Assembly: GCA_902761735.1 (NCBI GenBank)
Contig: CACWLL010000001.1
Location: 186,001-250,000, forward strand
Direction of reading: 5' to 3'
DNA: 64,000 bases
Source: an uncultured bacterium
GTDB lineage: Bacteria > Cyanobacteriota > Vampirovibrionia > Gastranaerophilales > Gastranaerophilaceae
Part shown: piece after piece, positions 55,301 to 63,720 of the stretch
Position numbering within the stretch: position 1 is the first letter of the stretch
Layout: the number at the start of each line of letters is the position of its first letter
Program-made: the position numbers and the translations under genes
The notes under the pieces: model-generated
The model's input: only the letters and a program-made list of their open reading frames with translations
The model's database searches: none
What the model was told of the DNA's origin: nothing

Positions 55301-55853
55301 CGAACTTACTGATTTAAAAAATGATACAACGGTAACTGTTTGCGGACTGATTACCGCCACCAAACAAATACCTACCAAAAAAGACCCGTCAAAATTTATC
55401 AGATTTGTTACGGTAGAGGATTTAACCGGCAAAACCGAATGTTTAGCATTTAACGGCACAATAGCGGACTATGGAGAATATCTTCAAACTGAACAACGGG
55501 TAATAATTTCAGGGAAAATAAGTAAAAGGGAAGGCGACGAAGTTCCGACAATTCTAATAGATACCGTAAAAACCGTTGATAATTCAAATATATTTTCAAT
55601 AAAACTTAATAACGAATTTAAGTTTGAGGAATTGGTATTTTTGAAGAATAAATTATGTGAGCACAAGGGTTCTGACCCTGTAATGCTAAAAGTTGCCAAC
55701 GGGGAAGATGATGCAAAGATTCTGACTTCATCTATCTTTTGGGTAAACGCTTCAAATGATTTAGTTAATACATTAAATAAAACATTTGAGGACAGAATCT
55801 CCATTGACATAAAATCAATGGATTCAAATACAAAAGAAGAAGCCGCTGTATAG
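52305..55853 (+). CDS. dnaE: DNA polymerase III alpha subunit
   Basis: A 1182-residue replicative polymerase of the DnaE1 type. The N-terminal PHP domain has PLHVHSEYSLLDGAIRI, ALTDHGVMYGDMELY and NDSHYL. The palm has GPGRGSAAGSIVAYAL and the catalytic MPDIDIDFCIERR. The tail has FNRSHSAAYAFVAYQTAYLK and an OB fold (VTVCGLITATKQI, IRFVTVEDLTGK). Length and motifs are normal for a DnaE1. The start lacks a Shine-Dalgarno sequence and fits a leaderless transcript. It converges with a coiled-coil protein gene 14 nt later. Confidence 0.97.
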   Translation: MTNRPYVPLHVHSEYSLLDGAIRIKDLINFAKEKGMPAVALTDHGVMYGDMELYTTARENGIKPILGCEFYVHNGDIEERDKLNNPCYHLVLLVKDKVGYQNLIKLTSIAWCKGRYVHPRINWELLEKHHEGLICLSACLGGEVLQNLLKGDKEKAFAVAKKYKELFGDDYYIELQDHGLEDQKRTNPDLIKIAKDLDLQMVITNDSHYLHREDADMHDTLLCMQTNSDKDDPNRFHFPNNEFYVKTAEDLRDAFKWMDSDMFDKCIQNTVDIAEKCHLMLELGKSPLPDYKVPAGHTLESYFEYLVYEGIKKRYGEITPDLKERTDYEIGVIEQMGFSAYFLITWDFIHYAKTHGIPVGPGRGSAAGSIVAYALEITDLDPIQHKLLFERFLNPERFTMPDIDIDFCIERRGEVIDYVTQKYGEDRVCQIITFGTYAAKAAFKGVARILRIPFSESNRLAGLIDPAIELAQSINEKAKTLKEAMNYEGSELRELYDKDEQIPAGDPEEHKTVGMKKLIDLAIGIEGIKNNTGTHAAGVIIAPQPLDEIIPVQPSKDGIVQTGYPPHDVTEVLSLLKMDFLGLRNITTIYKTVDLIKQEQGIELDINNIPLDDKPVYDMLMSGDTDGVFQLESQGMKNLVKKLKPDVFEDLGALVALFRPGPLDSGMVDNFVERKHGRQAITYAHPLLEPVLKDTYGTIVYQEQIMQVFQTLADYTLGQADMVRRMMGKKKVDEMEKQKGKFIERSAQHGMSAEAATNLFNQILAFASYCFNRSHSAAYAFVAYQTAYLKCHYPVEYLSALLSSVSGEQEKTQLYIEEAQKKGIKVLPPDINHSVATFTPDEKNIRFGLASIKQVGEGVIDNIIKEREANGPYKSIYDFIKRVDSKCCNKKTLEGLIKSGAFSTIEKSRKQLWENIEYITATASKEAKAKESGQTSLFDMLGDSSTVDDAKFQLAGSDEEYDQRQIQLFEKEFLGFYVTSHPLSTIRDKLPFLMTHKISELTDLKNDTTVTVCGLITATKQIPTKKDPSKFIRFVTVEDLTGKTECLAFNGTIADYGEYLQTEQRVIISGKISKREGDEVPTILIDTVKTVDNSNIFSIKLNNEFKFEELVFLKNKLCEHKGSDPVMLKVANGEDDAKILTSSIFWVNASNDLVNTLNKTFEDRISIDIKSMDSNTKEEAAV

Positions 55854-55866
55854 TGTTATTAAACAA

Positions 55867-56259
55867 TTAAATATTTTTCTTTTTCAGTTTTTCTTCTTCT
55901 TTCTTTTTAAGCTGAATAGCAAGATATAGCTGCTCCCCCATAGCTTTTGCGCCTTTGAAGTTTGACGCTTCAAATACAGGGTCTTTAGGATTATCAATTT
56001 CTCTTTTTTCTTTTTTCTTTTCTTGAATTTTTTCTTGTTCAGCAACGGTAACCGTTAAGAATTTATTAGAAACACAAGGTTCTTGCTTAGCCTTTTTAAG
56101 CTCTATATTTCTCAATTTTGTTTTGTCTGCAGTTTTGTTACCCGTGGGGATTTCACCGTATTCAAGGAGTTTAGCCATAATACGTCTTTCTTCTTCGTCA
56201 ATAGCAGGAACGCAGAAGGATTGAACAGGAGTATAATTGTTAACTTTTGAAATTGCCAT
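55867..56259 (-). CDS. Small Lys/Glu-rich coiled-coil protein
   Basis: A 130-residue protein starting MAISKVNNYTPVQSFCVPA. The polar leader with SFC near residue 14 resembles the N-terminal motif of other accessory proteins. The rest is highly charged helix (KIQEKKKEKREIDNP, IQLKKKEEEKLKKKNI). No known domain. AGGTG lies upstream of the ATG. Function unknown. Confidence 0.6.
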   Translation of the reverse strand: MAISKVNNYTPVQSFCVPAIDEEERRIMAKLLEYGEIPTGNKTADKTKLRNIELKKAKQEPCVSNKFLTVTVAEQEKIQEKKKEKREIDNPKDPVFEASNFKGAKAMGEQLYLAIQLKKKEEEKLKKKNI

Positions 56260-56358
56260 GACTTCACCTATATAAAGACATAACGGAAAGTATACATATA
56301 TTCTTTAATAACAAAAAAGGCAAAGTCACAAATATTAACAAAGAAGAAAAGAAAAGAC

Positions 56359-56386
56359 TTGCAATTTAAATTTCAGCATGTAATAA
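56359..56386 (+). promoter_or_regulatory. Promoter of tRNA-Gly
   Basis: TTGCAA (56359-56364), 16-nt spacer, TAATAA (56381-56386); predicted start about 14 nt before the tRNA. Confidence 0.55.
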
Positions 56387-56406
56387 TAGGAGGGTACCCG
56401 AAATAA

Positions 56407-56478
56407 GCGGGGGTAATTCAGTGGTAGAATGCCTCCTTGCCAAGGAGGATGTCGCGAGTTCGAGCCTCGTCTCCCGCT
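56407..56478 (+). tRNA. tRNA-Gly(GCC)
   Basis: A 72-nt cloverleaf: acceptor GCGGGGG/CTCCCGC (one G-T pair), D stem ATTC/GAAT, anticodon stem CCTCC/GGAGG with loop TTGCCAA (anticodon GCC, codon GGC), T arm GCGAG TTCGAGC CTCGT. Discriminator T; CCA not encoded. Confidence 0.95.
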
Positions 56479-56483
56479 AATAA

Positions 56484-56512
56484 AGAGAAGTCCTGAAAAG
56501 GACTTCTTTTTA
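56484..56512 (+). terminator. Terminator of tRNA-Gly
   Basis: Stem AGAAGTCC/GGACTTCT with a TGAAAA loop followed by a T-run. Confidence 0.8.
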
Positions 56513-56960
56513 TTTGCCGCAGATAGTACCTTTTAACAGGACATTTGCTCGGAAGTGGTAAATAATATTAACCGGTACAAGCGCAAGTTTAGTGAGTTTT
56601 AGCGGTTTTATAAGGTCGGAAATGGCTTGACTGAAAATGTCCGAAATATCCGGTTTTGGTAACAAAAATGTTCGCAAAAAGACTTTTAAAATACCAAAAA
56701 TTACCCCCAAATGCTGACAAAATCTAAATCAAATAAAAAGACAAAATTGGTAATTTGATTATTTGGTGCAAAAAATTGCACCCTACTCACTTTTTGTTTC
56801 TATATTTGCGCTCAAAAATTTATTGTTGGATTTCACCCAACCACAGACTTTATGATTTCAAAATTATGTAGCAAATTTTATTTTTACAGGATTTATAATA
56901 TACATTAAAAATTGATATACATATCACAATTACCAAGTACAAATCTCAAGGAGTAAATAA
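56513..56960. other. 448-nt stretch without a convincing gene
   Basis: It contains a 7-bp hairpin GGTGCAA/TTGCACC (56765-56782) and a short GTTGG/CCAAC hairpin with flanking CACCCAACC (about 56824-56842) that resembles the GTTGGGT repeats at 35.5 kb. A 66-codon open frame on the minus strand (56510-56710) starts with TTG and lacks a ribosome site; it could be a gene remnant. AAGGAG at its end belongs to the next gene. Confidence 0.5.
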
Positions 56961-57830
56961 TTGAAAATATTAGGGATACTTGCGTTTAAATCTAATAGTC
57001 AAATACAAAATAACAAAAAGCAAAATAAAGTTAGTTTCGGAAATGCTATTGATACAGGCGCAAAATTTACTATAGACCACGCAGATATACTTGTAACTCA
57101 CAGATGCAATAAAGGTTGTCCAACCTGTATTGATAAATGGGTTAATAAGTACAAACAAATAATTTCTTTTGATATTATTAAAAAATATTTTAATTTATTG
57201 GACCGAAATACTGTTTCAGTTCCGAGTCCTGTAAATAAAGAAGGCAGGACACTTATAAATATTCTTGGTGGTGAGCCTACTGTTGTAGGAGAAGAATTCC
57301 TTAATCAAATTGCAGAAAATGCACACGAAAGAAATTTTTTGATGTGGACAAGTACCAACGGAATAAAAACAGAAACAGTGAAAAGAATTTTACCAAATTT
57401 TGATATGGTTCACATAACGGTTGATAAACCAGAAGATGCAATAAAATGGGCAGATTCTGAATATCTTAATCGTATTGATATAAAATATCCTTGTACAGAA
57501 AAAACATCATTAGAAGACTTTTTAAGATTTGTGAATATTACAAAAGATTTTCCAAATAAAAAAATGATTGTTTATAATGATTTACATAGAAAAGAAATAA
57601 AAATGCAACCGGAATTAGCTGCTCTTTTAGATGGTTCTGATGTTAAGTACACAGTTGCACCTCATGGTTTTCAAAAATATGCAGATGTTTATGGTGTTAC
57701 AATAAAAAGAACGATACAAGAAGATAATCATTTTGCAGATTCTCAAATGATTCCACGTCTTTACCCAAACGGGAATTATAATTGCACTTGGGAAAATGAA
57801 TTAAATAATCCATATTTGGGTGAGTTGTAA
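56961..57830 (+). CDS. Radical SAM protein with N-terminal VSFG motif
   Basis: A 289-residue radical SAM protein. VTHRCNKGCPTCIDKW carries the CxxxCxxC cluster ligands; INILGGEPTVVGEEF is the GGE SAM-binding motif. The barrel continues with WTSTNGIKTE and MVHITVD. The last 20 residues include a further Cys (NYNCTWENE) but no full SPASM domain. The start is TTG at 56961, 7 nt after AAGGAG. Before the core there is a ~30-residue Asn/Lys-rich leader with KQNKVSFGNA. The substrate is unknown; no obvious peptide substrate gene is adjacent. Confidence 0.8.
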   Translation: MKILGILAFKSNSQIQNNKKQNKVSFGNAIDTGAKFTIDHADILVTHRCNKGCPTCIDKWVNKYKQIISFDIIKKYFNLLDRNTVSVPSPVNKEGRTLINILGGEPTVVGEEFLNQIAENAHERNFLMWTSTNGIKTETVKRILPNFDMVHITVDKPEDAIKWADSEYLNRIDIKYPCTEKTSLEDFLRFVNITKDFPNKKMIVYNDLHRKEIKMQPELAALLDGSDVKYTVAPHGFQKYADVYGVTIKRTIQEDNHFADSQMIPRLYPNGNYNCTWENELNNPYLGEL

Positions 57831-57961
57831 TGGATAAAATAATCAAAATATCTGTTCTTTCATCTTAAACCGACTGTTCTTTTATAGATAGAGCGAGATG
57901 TAGTTAGACGAGCAGTACGGGTTTGTTAGTTTGTAGGGTGCAAATTTTATTTTGCCTAAAT

Positions 57962-58708
57962 TTATGAGTTTGTCAAAACAAAATTGCGTTGTTCTTCGAG
58001 TATTTTATTTATATTATCGGGTAATACCGCATTAAGTTGTTGGGTATTATTAATGGTTTTACCCTCTTTTAGTGCTCGCTGCAATGCTTCTATATTTGCT
58101 ATTGCCCAATTATTGCAAGTATATTCATTAGAATTTTGCTGAGGTTTATTTGAAAATACTATTTTTTTTATTTCTTTATTGGGAGATTTAAAAATATAAA
58201 GTTTCAAAACATTCTGATATTTTTTTACTTCTTTAATAAAATTTGGCAAAGAATCCAGACAAAATAATATTTTCGATTTTTTATCATACAAAACCCCTAT
58301 TGTATGTGAATTTTCTGTGCCTTCGCTACCAAAAAATTTACCGTCAAAAGTCAAACGAGCAGGTCTTTCCAATAACTGTTCAAACCGTCTGCCGTTCCTT
58401 TTTTCCCAAATATGGTTTCTAACCTTGCTAAATGTATGAGGCTTATCCACGGAAAAATATACTCGTTTTAACAACGCATTTAAAATCCCTCCGTTTTTAT
58501 ATTTTAAATCAATCAGTTTTAGATGATTCACCAACTGCCGAAATATATTCAATCTGCTATCCACACCAAAAAATTTGCTTGACTCGCTTCTTACATCAAG
58601 TTTTTTATAACGTTTTTTAATAAATGCTTTTGATCCGATAGTAATCTTTTTTGCTTTTTGCAGAATATGCACTTGACCATTTTGGCAAATAGAATTGATT
58701 CTACTCAT
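57962..58708 (-). CDS. Candidate CE-clan (Ulp1/SENP/YopJ-like) cysteine protease
   Basis: A 248-residue soluble protein with no assigned family. The C-terminal half shows the CE-clan order His, Asp, Gln, Cys: H135 in ENSHTIGVLYD, D152 in ILFCLDSLPN, Q190/Q191, and C198 in YTCNNWAIANIEAL. The H-to-D spacing is 17 and D-to-C is 46; yeast Ulp1 (H514, D531, Q574, C580) has 17 and 49. Bacterial CE-clan enzymes are often secreted effectors acting on ubiquitin-like modifiers or as acetyltransferases. The N-terminal ~110 residues are basic and helical. No signal peptide is seen. AAGG lies 6 nt before the ATG. The assignment rests on motif spacing only. Confidence 0.55.
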   Translation of the reverse strand: MSRINSICQNGQVHILQKAKKITIGSKAFIKKRYKKLDVRSESSKFFGVDSRLNIFRQLVNHLKLIDLKYKNGGILNALLKRVYFSVDKPHTFSKVRNHIWEKRNGRRFEQLLERPARLTFDGKFFGSEGTENSHTIGVLYDKKSKILFCLDSLPNFIKEVKKYQNVLKLYIFKSPNKEIKKIVFSNKPQQNSNEYTCNNWAIANIEALQRALKEGKTINNTQQLNAVLPDNINKILEEQRNFVLTNS

Positions 58709-58876
58709 ATTTAACCTTCATATTGTTATAGAATATTAAAACCAATAAAAATATTTTTTGCATGTTTTAAGGATTTTGTTTGTAACATTTTGTTAATTAA
58801 AAAATAAAATATGTAAAATTTTTATGTCCTGCATATTTATTAAAACTGTTAGTGTGAAATTTATGGAGGCAATGTT

Positions 58877-59326
58877 ATGCTTAATACGACAGCAGCAAGT
58901 ATATTAGAACGTATACAAATTGCAAGACTTGAAAGAAAATTCGGTAAACAAATCGGCAAAACTGCAAATAATGGAAATATGACATTTCAAAAACAAGTCG
59001 GCAATCAAACCGTAACAACAGGCGCACGCTATAACGGTAACATTATTGCTCAAGTTTCGGAAAATACCGGCAACATCAAGGGCTTTGGAAAGAAAATCCG
59101 ATATAACGATGACGGAGATATTGTTGAAGTAGCACATTTTAGAAGAGCTACTAATTTTAGAAAAACGGTAAAAGAAAATCTTGATACCGGTGAAGTTAAC
59201 ATAAAAACGTTACGCACTAACCCAAATACTGAATATATCGTTGAACACACTAATATAGATATATATGGGGCAAATACTTCCAAAACAACTCCGGTAAAAA
59301 TCAAAGGCAAATCTTCCCCAATATAA
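58877..59326 (+). CDS. Unknown 149-residue protein
   Basis: Starts MLNTTAASILERIQIARLER with GGAGG 7 nt upstream. An N-terminal helix is followed by beta-rich, Asn/Thr/Gly-rich sequence (NQTVTTGARYNGNIIAQVSE, EYIVEHTNIDIYGANTS), possibly a repeat of beta hairpins. No signal peptide and no known domain. A terminator follows 27 nt after the stop, so it is a single-gene unit. Confidence 0.6.
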   Translation: MLNTTAASILERIQIARLERKFGKQIGKTANNGNMTFQKQVGNQTVTTGARYNGNIIAQVSENTGNIKGFGKKIRYNDDGDIVEVAHFRRATNFRKTVKENLDTGEVNIKTLRTNPNTEYIVEHTNIDIYGANTSKTTPVKIKGKSSPI

Positions 59327-59352
59327 AAATATTCGATAAAGATAACCAAGAC

Positions 59353-59379
59353 AAAAGCTCCCACATAACAGGAGCTTTT
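59353..59379 (+). terminator. Terminator after the 149-residue protein gene
   Basis: Stem AAAAGCTCC/GGAGCTTTT with a 9-nt loop followed by T-run. Confidence 0.8.
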
Positions 59380-59427
59380 TTATATTACTGATAAAAAGTC
59401 ATACTCATTAATTTTCGTTACAAACAA

Positions 59428-59455
59428 TTGAATTAATTTTTTATTAGCGTAATAT
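59428..59455 (+). promoter_or_regulatory. Promoter of the 537-residue protein gene
   Basis: TTGAAT (59428-59433), 16-nt spacer, TAATAT (59450-59455). The predicted start (~59462) is downstream of the ATG at 59458, which supports use of the ATG at 59476. Confidence 0.55.
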
Positions 59456-59475
59456 ATATGAAAAAGGATTATTGC

Positions 59476-61089
59476 ATGCTTATTAATTTAGATTTAACAA
59501 AGAATCACAGCTATAACATTTATAATAATAAACACTATAATAACATTATACCTCACTATCCAAACAATAACACAATAAATGACAACTATACTCGTATTGG
59601 TAAACATTCGGAACCGAGTTTTGGAATAAAAATTAAAACAGAAGCAATTCCCGGAGAATTGCCTAAAGAATTACAACTTAAATTAACAAGCATAAGAAAA
59701 AGTATAAAAAATATTAAAGATTTTTATGCTCAATATGCCGTAAGCAATCCTGCACTTAACGCAAGAATCAAAAAGGGCTATCGCGAACTTATAATCAAAA
59801 AGAAGTCCGCAATAATATTCAAACACATAAATGACACGACCGTAACGGTTATGCAGGGACAGAAAAACCCTGAAATACTTTACATAAGCGTTGATAAAGA
59901 AGGCGAAGCTTATAACGGAATAATCGCAGACGGCAATAAGCTGATTAAAAACTACCGACCAAACAATCCGCATATGCTGCCTTCTAAATTGCAGTATTTT
60001 AATCAGGAAGAGATAACTCAATCTAAAGTCGGCGATTTTATCGATTTGGCATTTGATAAAATTTCTCAATACCATCATTATATTTCTAAATATAAGTCAG
60101 GAGAAGTTCCTCTGCCAAAAGCCGATAGTATTCATCCTACATTAATCAAGGATGCAAACCAGGAACTTGCTGTTATTCATAGAAACAGCGTCGCATACGG
60201 GCAAAAATCAACCACGACAAATAAATCAAAAAAGACCGCACAAACAACCGCAAAAGCAGCTAAGGGCTCTGTTATAACACAAAAAGTAAAAGACTTCTCA
60301 ACGAATATAAATGAAATATTTACGGCTGACCCAAAGACTTTAGCTCCTCACATAAATGCGAAAGTTGCGTCTAGCGGCAAAACTATCAGTTTCTCGGTTA
60401 AAACCGCAGATGGAGGGCAGCTAAGAGTTTCTAAAGTTGCCAGTATAAATTATGGAAACACAATGCTTTACCTTTCAATAGTAAAGCATAACCCCGACCA
60501 AACCCAAAATTATATTAGTATAGATTTGGCAAATTATTCAATACTGAAAACAAAAACTGAAGGCAAACCATTCATAACTTTTGCAAAAGATGAAGCAAAC
60601 AATACTATTGCTCTTGTTCATGAAATGACAACGGATGAAATTGCACATAGAAAAATTATAGAAAAATTAGATGAATATGCAAAAGAAATTATTAAAGACA
60701 CTAAAAGCCCAGTTGCTGAGGCAGAATTAAAACCTGAACAAATTTCAGCCGCCACAAAACCGGAAAAAGAAATTGACACAATAATAACAACAACAAAGAG
60801 ACGAACAAGAACACCTAAAAAAGAAAAAGCAGCCGAGATTCCTGCAAAGGAACCAATCATACTTAAAGAGATATCCGAAACAAAGCCATTAACAGAACAA
60901 ATAAGAGATAATTTATTAGCTGATTTTAAGGAAAAAGTTACAAGTTTGGCAAAACAAGACGCTATTGAACTTGCCGAAGAATACAAAAAAGTCTTTGTTG
61001 CAGAGTTTACCAAAGCAATAAACAATATCAAAATTGAAATAAATAAAAAAGCGGAAGAAATACTTGCTTCCTTTGCAAATATACAATAA
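59476..61089 (+). CDS. Unknown 537-residue protein with SFG motif and possible repeated domain
   Basis: The start at 59476 is chosen because AAGG lies 8 nt upstream and the promoter excludes the ATG at 59458. A ~45-residue Asn/Tyr/His-rich leader ends in SEPSFGIKIK. Two segments look related: ALNARIKKGYRELIIKKKSA to ILYISVDKEGEAYNG, and LAPHINAKVASSGKTISFSV to NYISIDLANYSILKTK. They are separated by a Thr/Lys-rich linker (TTTNKSKKTAQTTAKAAKG). The C-terminal ~100 residues are charged coiled-coil helix preceded by Lys/Thr-rich TTKRRTRTPKKEK. No known family. Confidence 0.65.
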   Translation: MLINLDLTKNHSYNIYNNKHYNNIIPHYPNNNTINDNYTRIGKHSEPSFGIKIKTEAIPGELPKELQLKLTSIRKSIKNIKDFYAQYAVSNPALNARIKKGYRELIIKKKSAIIFKHINDTTVTVMQGQKNPEILYISVDKEGEAYNGIIADGNKLIKNYRPNNPHMLPSKLQYFNQEEITQSKVGDFIDLAFDKISQYHHYISKYKSGEVPLPKADSIHPTLIKDANQELAVIHRNSVAYGQKSTTTNKSKKTAQTTAKAAKGSVITQKVKDFSTNINEIFTADPKTLAPHINAKVASSGKTISFSVKTADGGQLRVSKVASINYGNTMLYLSIVKHNPDQTQNYISIDLANYSILKTKTEGKPFITFAKDEANNTIALVHEMTTDEIAHRKIIEKLDEYAKEIIKDTKSPVAEAELKPEQISAATKPEKEIDTIITTTKRRTRTPKKEKAAEIPAKEPIILKEISETKPLTEQIRDNLLADFKEKVTSLAKQDAIELAEEYKKVFVAEFTKAINNIKIEINKKAEEILASFANIQ

Positions 61090-61091
61090 AC

Positions 61092-62846
61092 TTAGATTTG
61101 AGCAACCATATACTTCTCTTTAAATTCATCCAGTTGCTGAGCGTAATTGTTTGTTTCGGATTTCAACAGATTCTTCAATTCGTGTCTTGGAATACCGACA
61201 TTAGCAGACTGAATCATATTTGTTGCGATATTTGAACAGTGGTCGGAAATTCTTTCCAAATCATTAAGCACCTCTGCATATGTAAAACCTCTTTTGATAT
61301 GTGCTTTTGCGGTTTTAACCCTTTTTATATGATTCTTTTTTGCCCTATATGCTATATCATCCACGACCTGTTCATATGGTTCAACTTCATGAGCCAAGGC
61401 TAAATCATTATATATAAACGCCCTAACAGTCATATCATATACGTCTTTTACAGCATTGACAATTTTCTTCAACTCCTCAACAGTTTCAGGAACAAATGTC
61501 CATTCCTTACGGTACATCTTGTCAGCCATCTCCGATATATGTGTTGCATGGTCCGCAATTTTTTCAAAATCTGATATAGACAAAATTAATTGAGAGATTT
61601 TATTCGATTCTTCTTCCGGCAAATCTTTACCGGAAAGTTTTTGCAGGAAGGTTTCCAAAACATCCTGATATTTATCGATTTTGATCTCATTCTTAGCCAC
61701 AATATCAGATATTTTTGGATTATAATGTTTTAACATACGAACAGACATTACAAGGTTCTCTCTTGTAAGTTTTGCCATATCAGCAGTAGCTTTATAACAC
61801 TGTGCAATCGCAATTGAAGGAGTAAGTATCAACCTTTCATCAAGTATAACCTCTTGCTCCTCAACCGTATCTTTAACAACAATATATGATATTTTTTCTA
61901 ACAAGCTTCTGAATGGGAATTGAATTGTAGCCGCAAGAATACTGAAAATTGTATGAACAACAGCAATACCAAAAGGATTTGCAATTCGGCTGAGCGGAAA
62001 AACATTTACGAATTTTGCCCACAGAGCAAGAGCTACAAAAAATATTCCGGCACCTATTACGTTGAATGCGACATGTATTGCAGCGACCCTTTTTGCATTG
62101 GTATTTACCCCGATACTGGATAAAACCGCCGTAATACAGGTTCCGATATGTTGACCGGCAATAATTGGGGCAGCAACGGCATAAGATATACTGCCTGTCA
62201 TAGATAATGCCTGCAACATACCCACAGACGCCGCCGAGCTTTGAATAATCATTGTAACAACAAGTCCGACAAACAATCCGAACAAAGGATTACTGAACAA
62301 TGTTAAAACTTGTGCGAACTTTGGATCACTTGCCAACGGAGCCATAGATGAGGACATTAGTCCCATACCGAACATTAATATTGAAAACCCGAGTAAAAAA
62401 GTTCCAAAAGACTTACGTCTTGAAGCTCGACTGCTTGGGGACATAAGCATTATTACCCCAATTAGGGCTAATATAGGGGAAAAAGATTCCGGTTTCAACA
62501 ATCTTAAGAAAAAGTTTGTACTTTGTATACCTGACAAACTTAATATCCACGAAGTTACCGTCGTGCCGACATTTGAGCCTATAATTATGGCTACCGTCTG
62601 AGATAATTTCATAATTCCGGAGTTTACAAAACCGACAAGCATGACTGTTACTGCGGATGAGCTTTGTATCGCTATTGTCATTCCTGCGCCTAACAATAAG
62701 CCTTTTAACGGGTTTGAAGTAAGCTTTTCGAGCAACTTCTCCATTTTACCGCCGGCTATGCGTTCTAAGCCTGAGGACATAACTATCATTCCGTATAAGA
62801 AAAATGCCAGGCCTCCACATAAAGTAAAAATTGAAAATATATCCAT
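61092..62846 (-). CDS. Na+/phosphate cotransporter (NptA-like) with PhoU tail
   Basis: A 584-residue transporter. The membrane half has duplicated QSSSA motifs (IAIQSSSAVTVMLVGFVNSG and MIIQSSAASVGMLQALSM), the hallmark of the Na/Pi cotransporter II family. The C-terminal ~200 residues form a PhoU-like helical domain (ISDFEKIADHATHISEMADK and LNDLERISDHCSNIATNM). It imports phosphate and may be regulated through the PhoU part. I use the ATG at 62844-62846 (MDIFSIFTLCGG), preceded by CGGAG at a somewhat long 12 nt; an in-frame GTG at 62876 has no such site. It is divergent from the PspA-like gene. Confidence 0.92.
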   Translation of the reverse strand: MDIFSIFTLCGGLAFFLYGMIVMSSGLERIAGGKMEKLLEKLTSNPLKGLLLGAGMTIAIQSSSAVTVMLVGFVNSGIMKLSQTVAIIIGSNVGTTVTSWILSLSGIQSTNFFLRLLKPESFSPILALIGVIMLMSPSSRASRRKSFGTFLLGFSILMFGMGLMSSSMAPLASDPKFAQVLTLFSNPLFGLFVGLVVTMIIQSSAASVGMLQALSMTGSISYAVAAPIIAGQHIGTCITAVLSSIGVNTNAKRVAAIHVAFNVIGAGIFFVALALWAKFVNVFPLSRIANPFGIAVVHTIFSILAATIQFPFRSLLEKISYIVVKDTVEEQEVILDERLILTPSIAIAQCYKATADMAKLTRENLVMSVRMLKHYNPKISDIVAKNEIKIDKYQDVLETFLQKLSGKDLPEEESNKISQLILSISDFEKIADHATHISEMADKMYRKEWTFVPETVEELKKIVNAVKDVYDMTVRAFIYNDLALAHEVEPYEQVVDDIAYRAKKNHIKRVKTAKAHIKRGFTYAEVLNDLERISDHCSNIATNMIQSANVGIPRHELKNLLKSETNNYAQQLDEFKEKYMVAQI

Positions 62847-62972
62847 ACTATAAATTAACTCCGAGTTATTCTGCACAAATTCATTTTATCATAAATATTT
62901 CTACAAATAAAAAACATGGGCAATTGAAATCTTTTATGATAAAATTAAACTGCTATAAGATTTGGAGTGTAC

Positions 62973-63710
62973 ATGTTTTTAGATAAATTGGTTTGCATGA
63001 TAAAAGCTATTTGGCATAAGCTTATAAACAGGTTTTTGGATCCGATACTGCTTGCAGAACAAAATGTTCGGGATTTAAAAAAAGATTATGCCCTCAGTAT
63101 GAATGCCCTTGCCCAAATCAAATCTTTATCTATTGAAACAGGAACAAAAATAGCCGAACAAAAAGCTATTGCAAAAGATTTTGAAGATAAGGCTCTTTCT
63201 TATCTTCAAAAAGCACAATCAGGAGAGCTCTCACAAGAAGATGCCGATAATTTGGCAACAGATGCTCTAAAGAAAAAACAGGAAATTATAGAAAGCATCA
63301 AAAAAAATTCAATTGAAGCCAAAAATTTTGATTCAATGGCAGAAAATTTAGAAAACAAAATTAACAATCTTAACAAGCAAATTTCCGATATGGAATATGA
63401 AGTTAAAACATTAAAAGCAAGGCATAAAGCGGCAATAAGTTCAAAAAAACTTTCTATAAACAGAATTACATTAAGTGACGGCAGCCCGAATGCCCAAATT
63501 GAAAACCTAAAAGGGAAAATTAAAGAAGAAGAAGCTTTAGCCAAAGCATATGATGAACTATCTATGATTGAAACTTCAATTGACAGAGAGATAAATGCCG
63601 CTATCGGGACAAGTTATCCGGATGAAGTGCAAATTTCTCTTAATGACTTGAAAAAACAGCTAAACGAAAATTATTTATTGTCGAATAAAAAAGAGAATGA
63701 AAACGAATAG
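62973..63710 (+). CDS. PspA/IM30 (Vipp1)-family protein
   Basis: A 245-residue, almost entirely helical protein. The N-terminal region FLDKLVCMIKAIWHKLINRFLDPILLAEQNVRDLKKDY matches the amphipathic helix plus helix 1 of PspA/IM30. The long coiled coil continues to about residue 150 and is followed by further helices. PspA/Vipp1 proteins oligomerise on membranes under stress. The ATG at 62973 follows GGAG by 5 nt. The next gene encodes a membrane protein 10 nt downstream, as PspA genes often have a membrane partner. Confidence 0.8.
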   Translation: MFLDKLVCMIKAIWHKLINRFLDPILLAEQNVRDLKKDYALSMNALAQIKSLSIETGTKIAEQKAIAKDFEDKALSYLQKAQSGELSQEDADNLATDALKKKQEIIESIKKNSIEAKNFDSMAENLENKINNLNKQISDMEYEVKTLKARHKAAISSKKLSINRITLSDGSPNAQIENLKGKIKEEEALAKAYDELSMIETSIDREINAAIGTSYPDEVQISLNDLKKQLNENYLLSNKKENENE

Positions 63711-63720
63711 GAGATAAATA

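Noticed and set aside
56510-56710. 66-codon minus-strand frame after tRNA-Gly
   Set aside because: TTG start without ribosome site, overlaps the tRNA terminator, and no recognisable family; at most a relic.
59458-59475. Earlier ATG for the 537-residue protein
   Set aside because: It lies before the predicted transcription start and has no Shine-Dalgarno site, whereas the ATG at 59476 has one.
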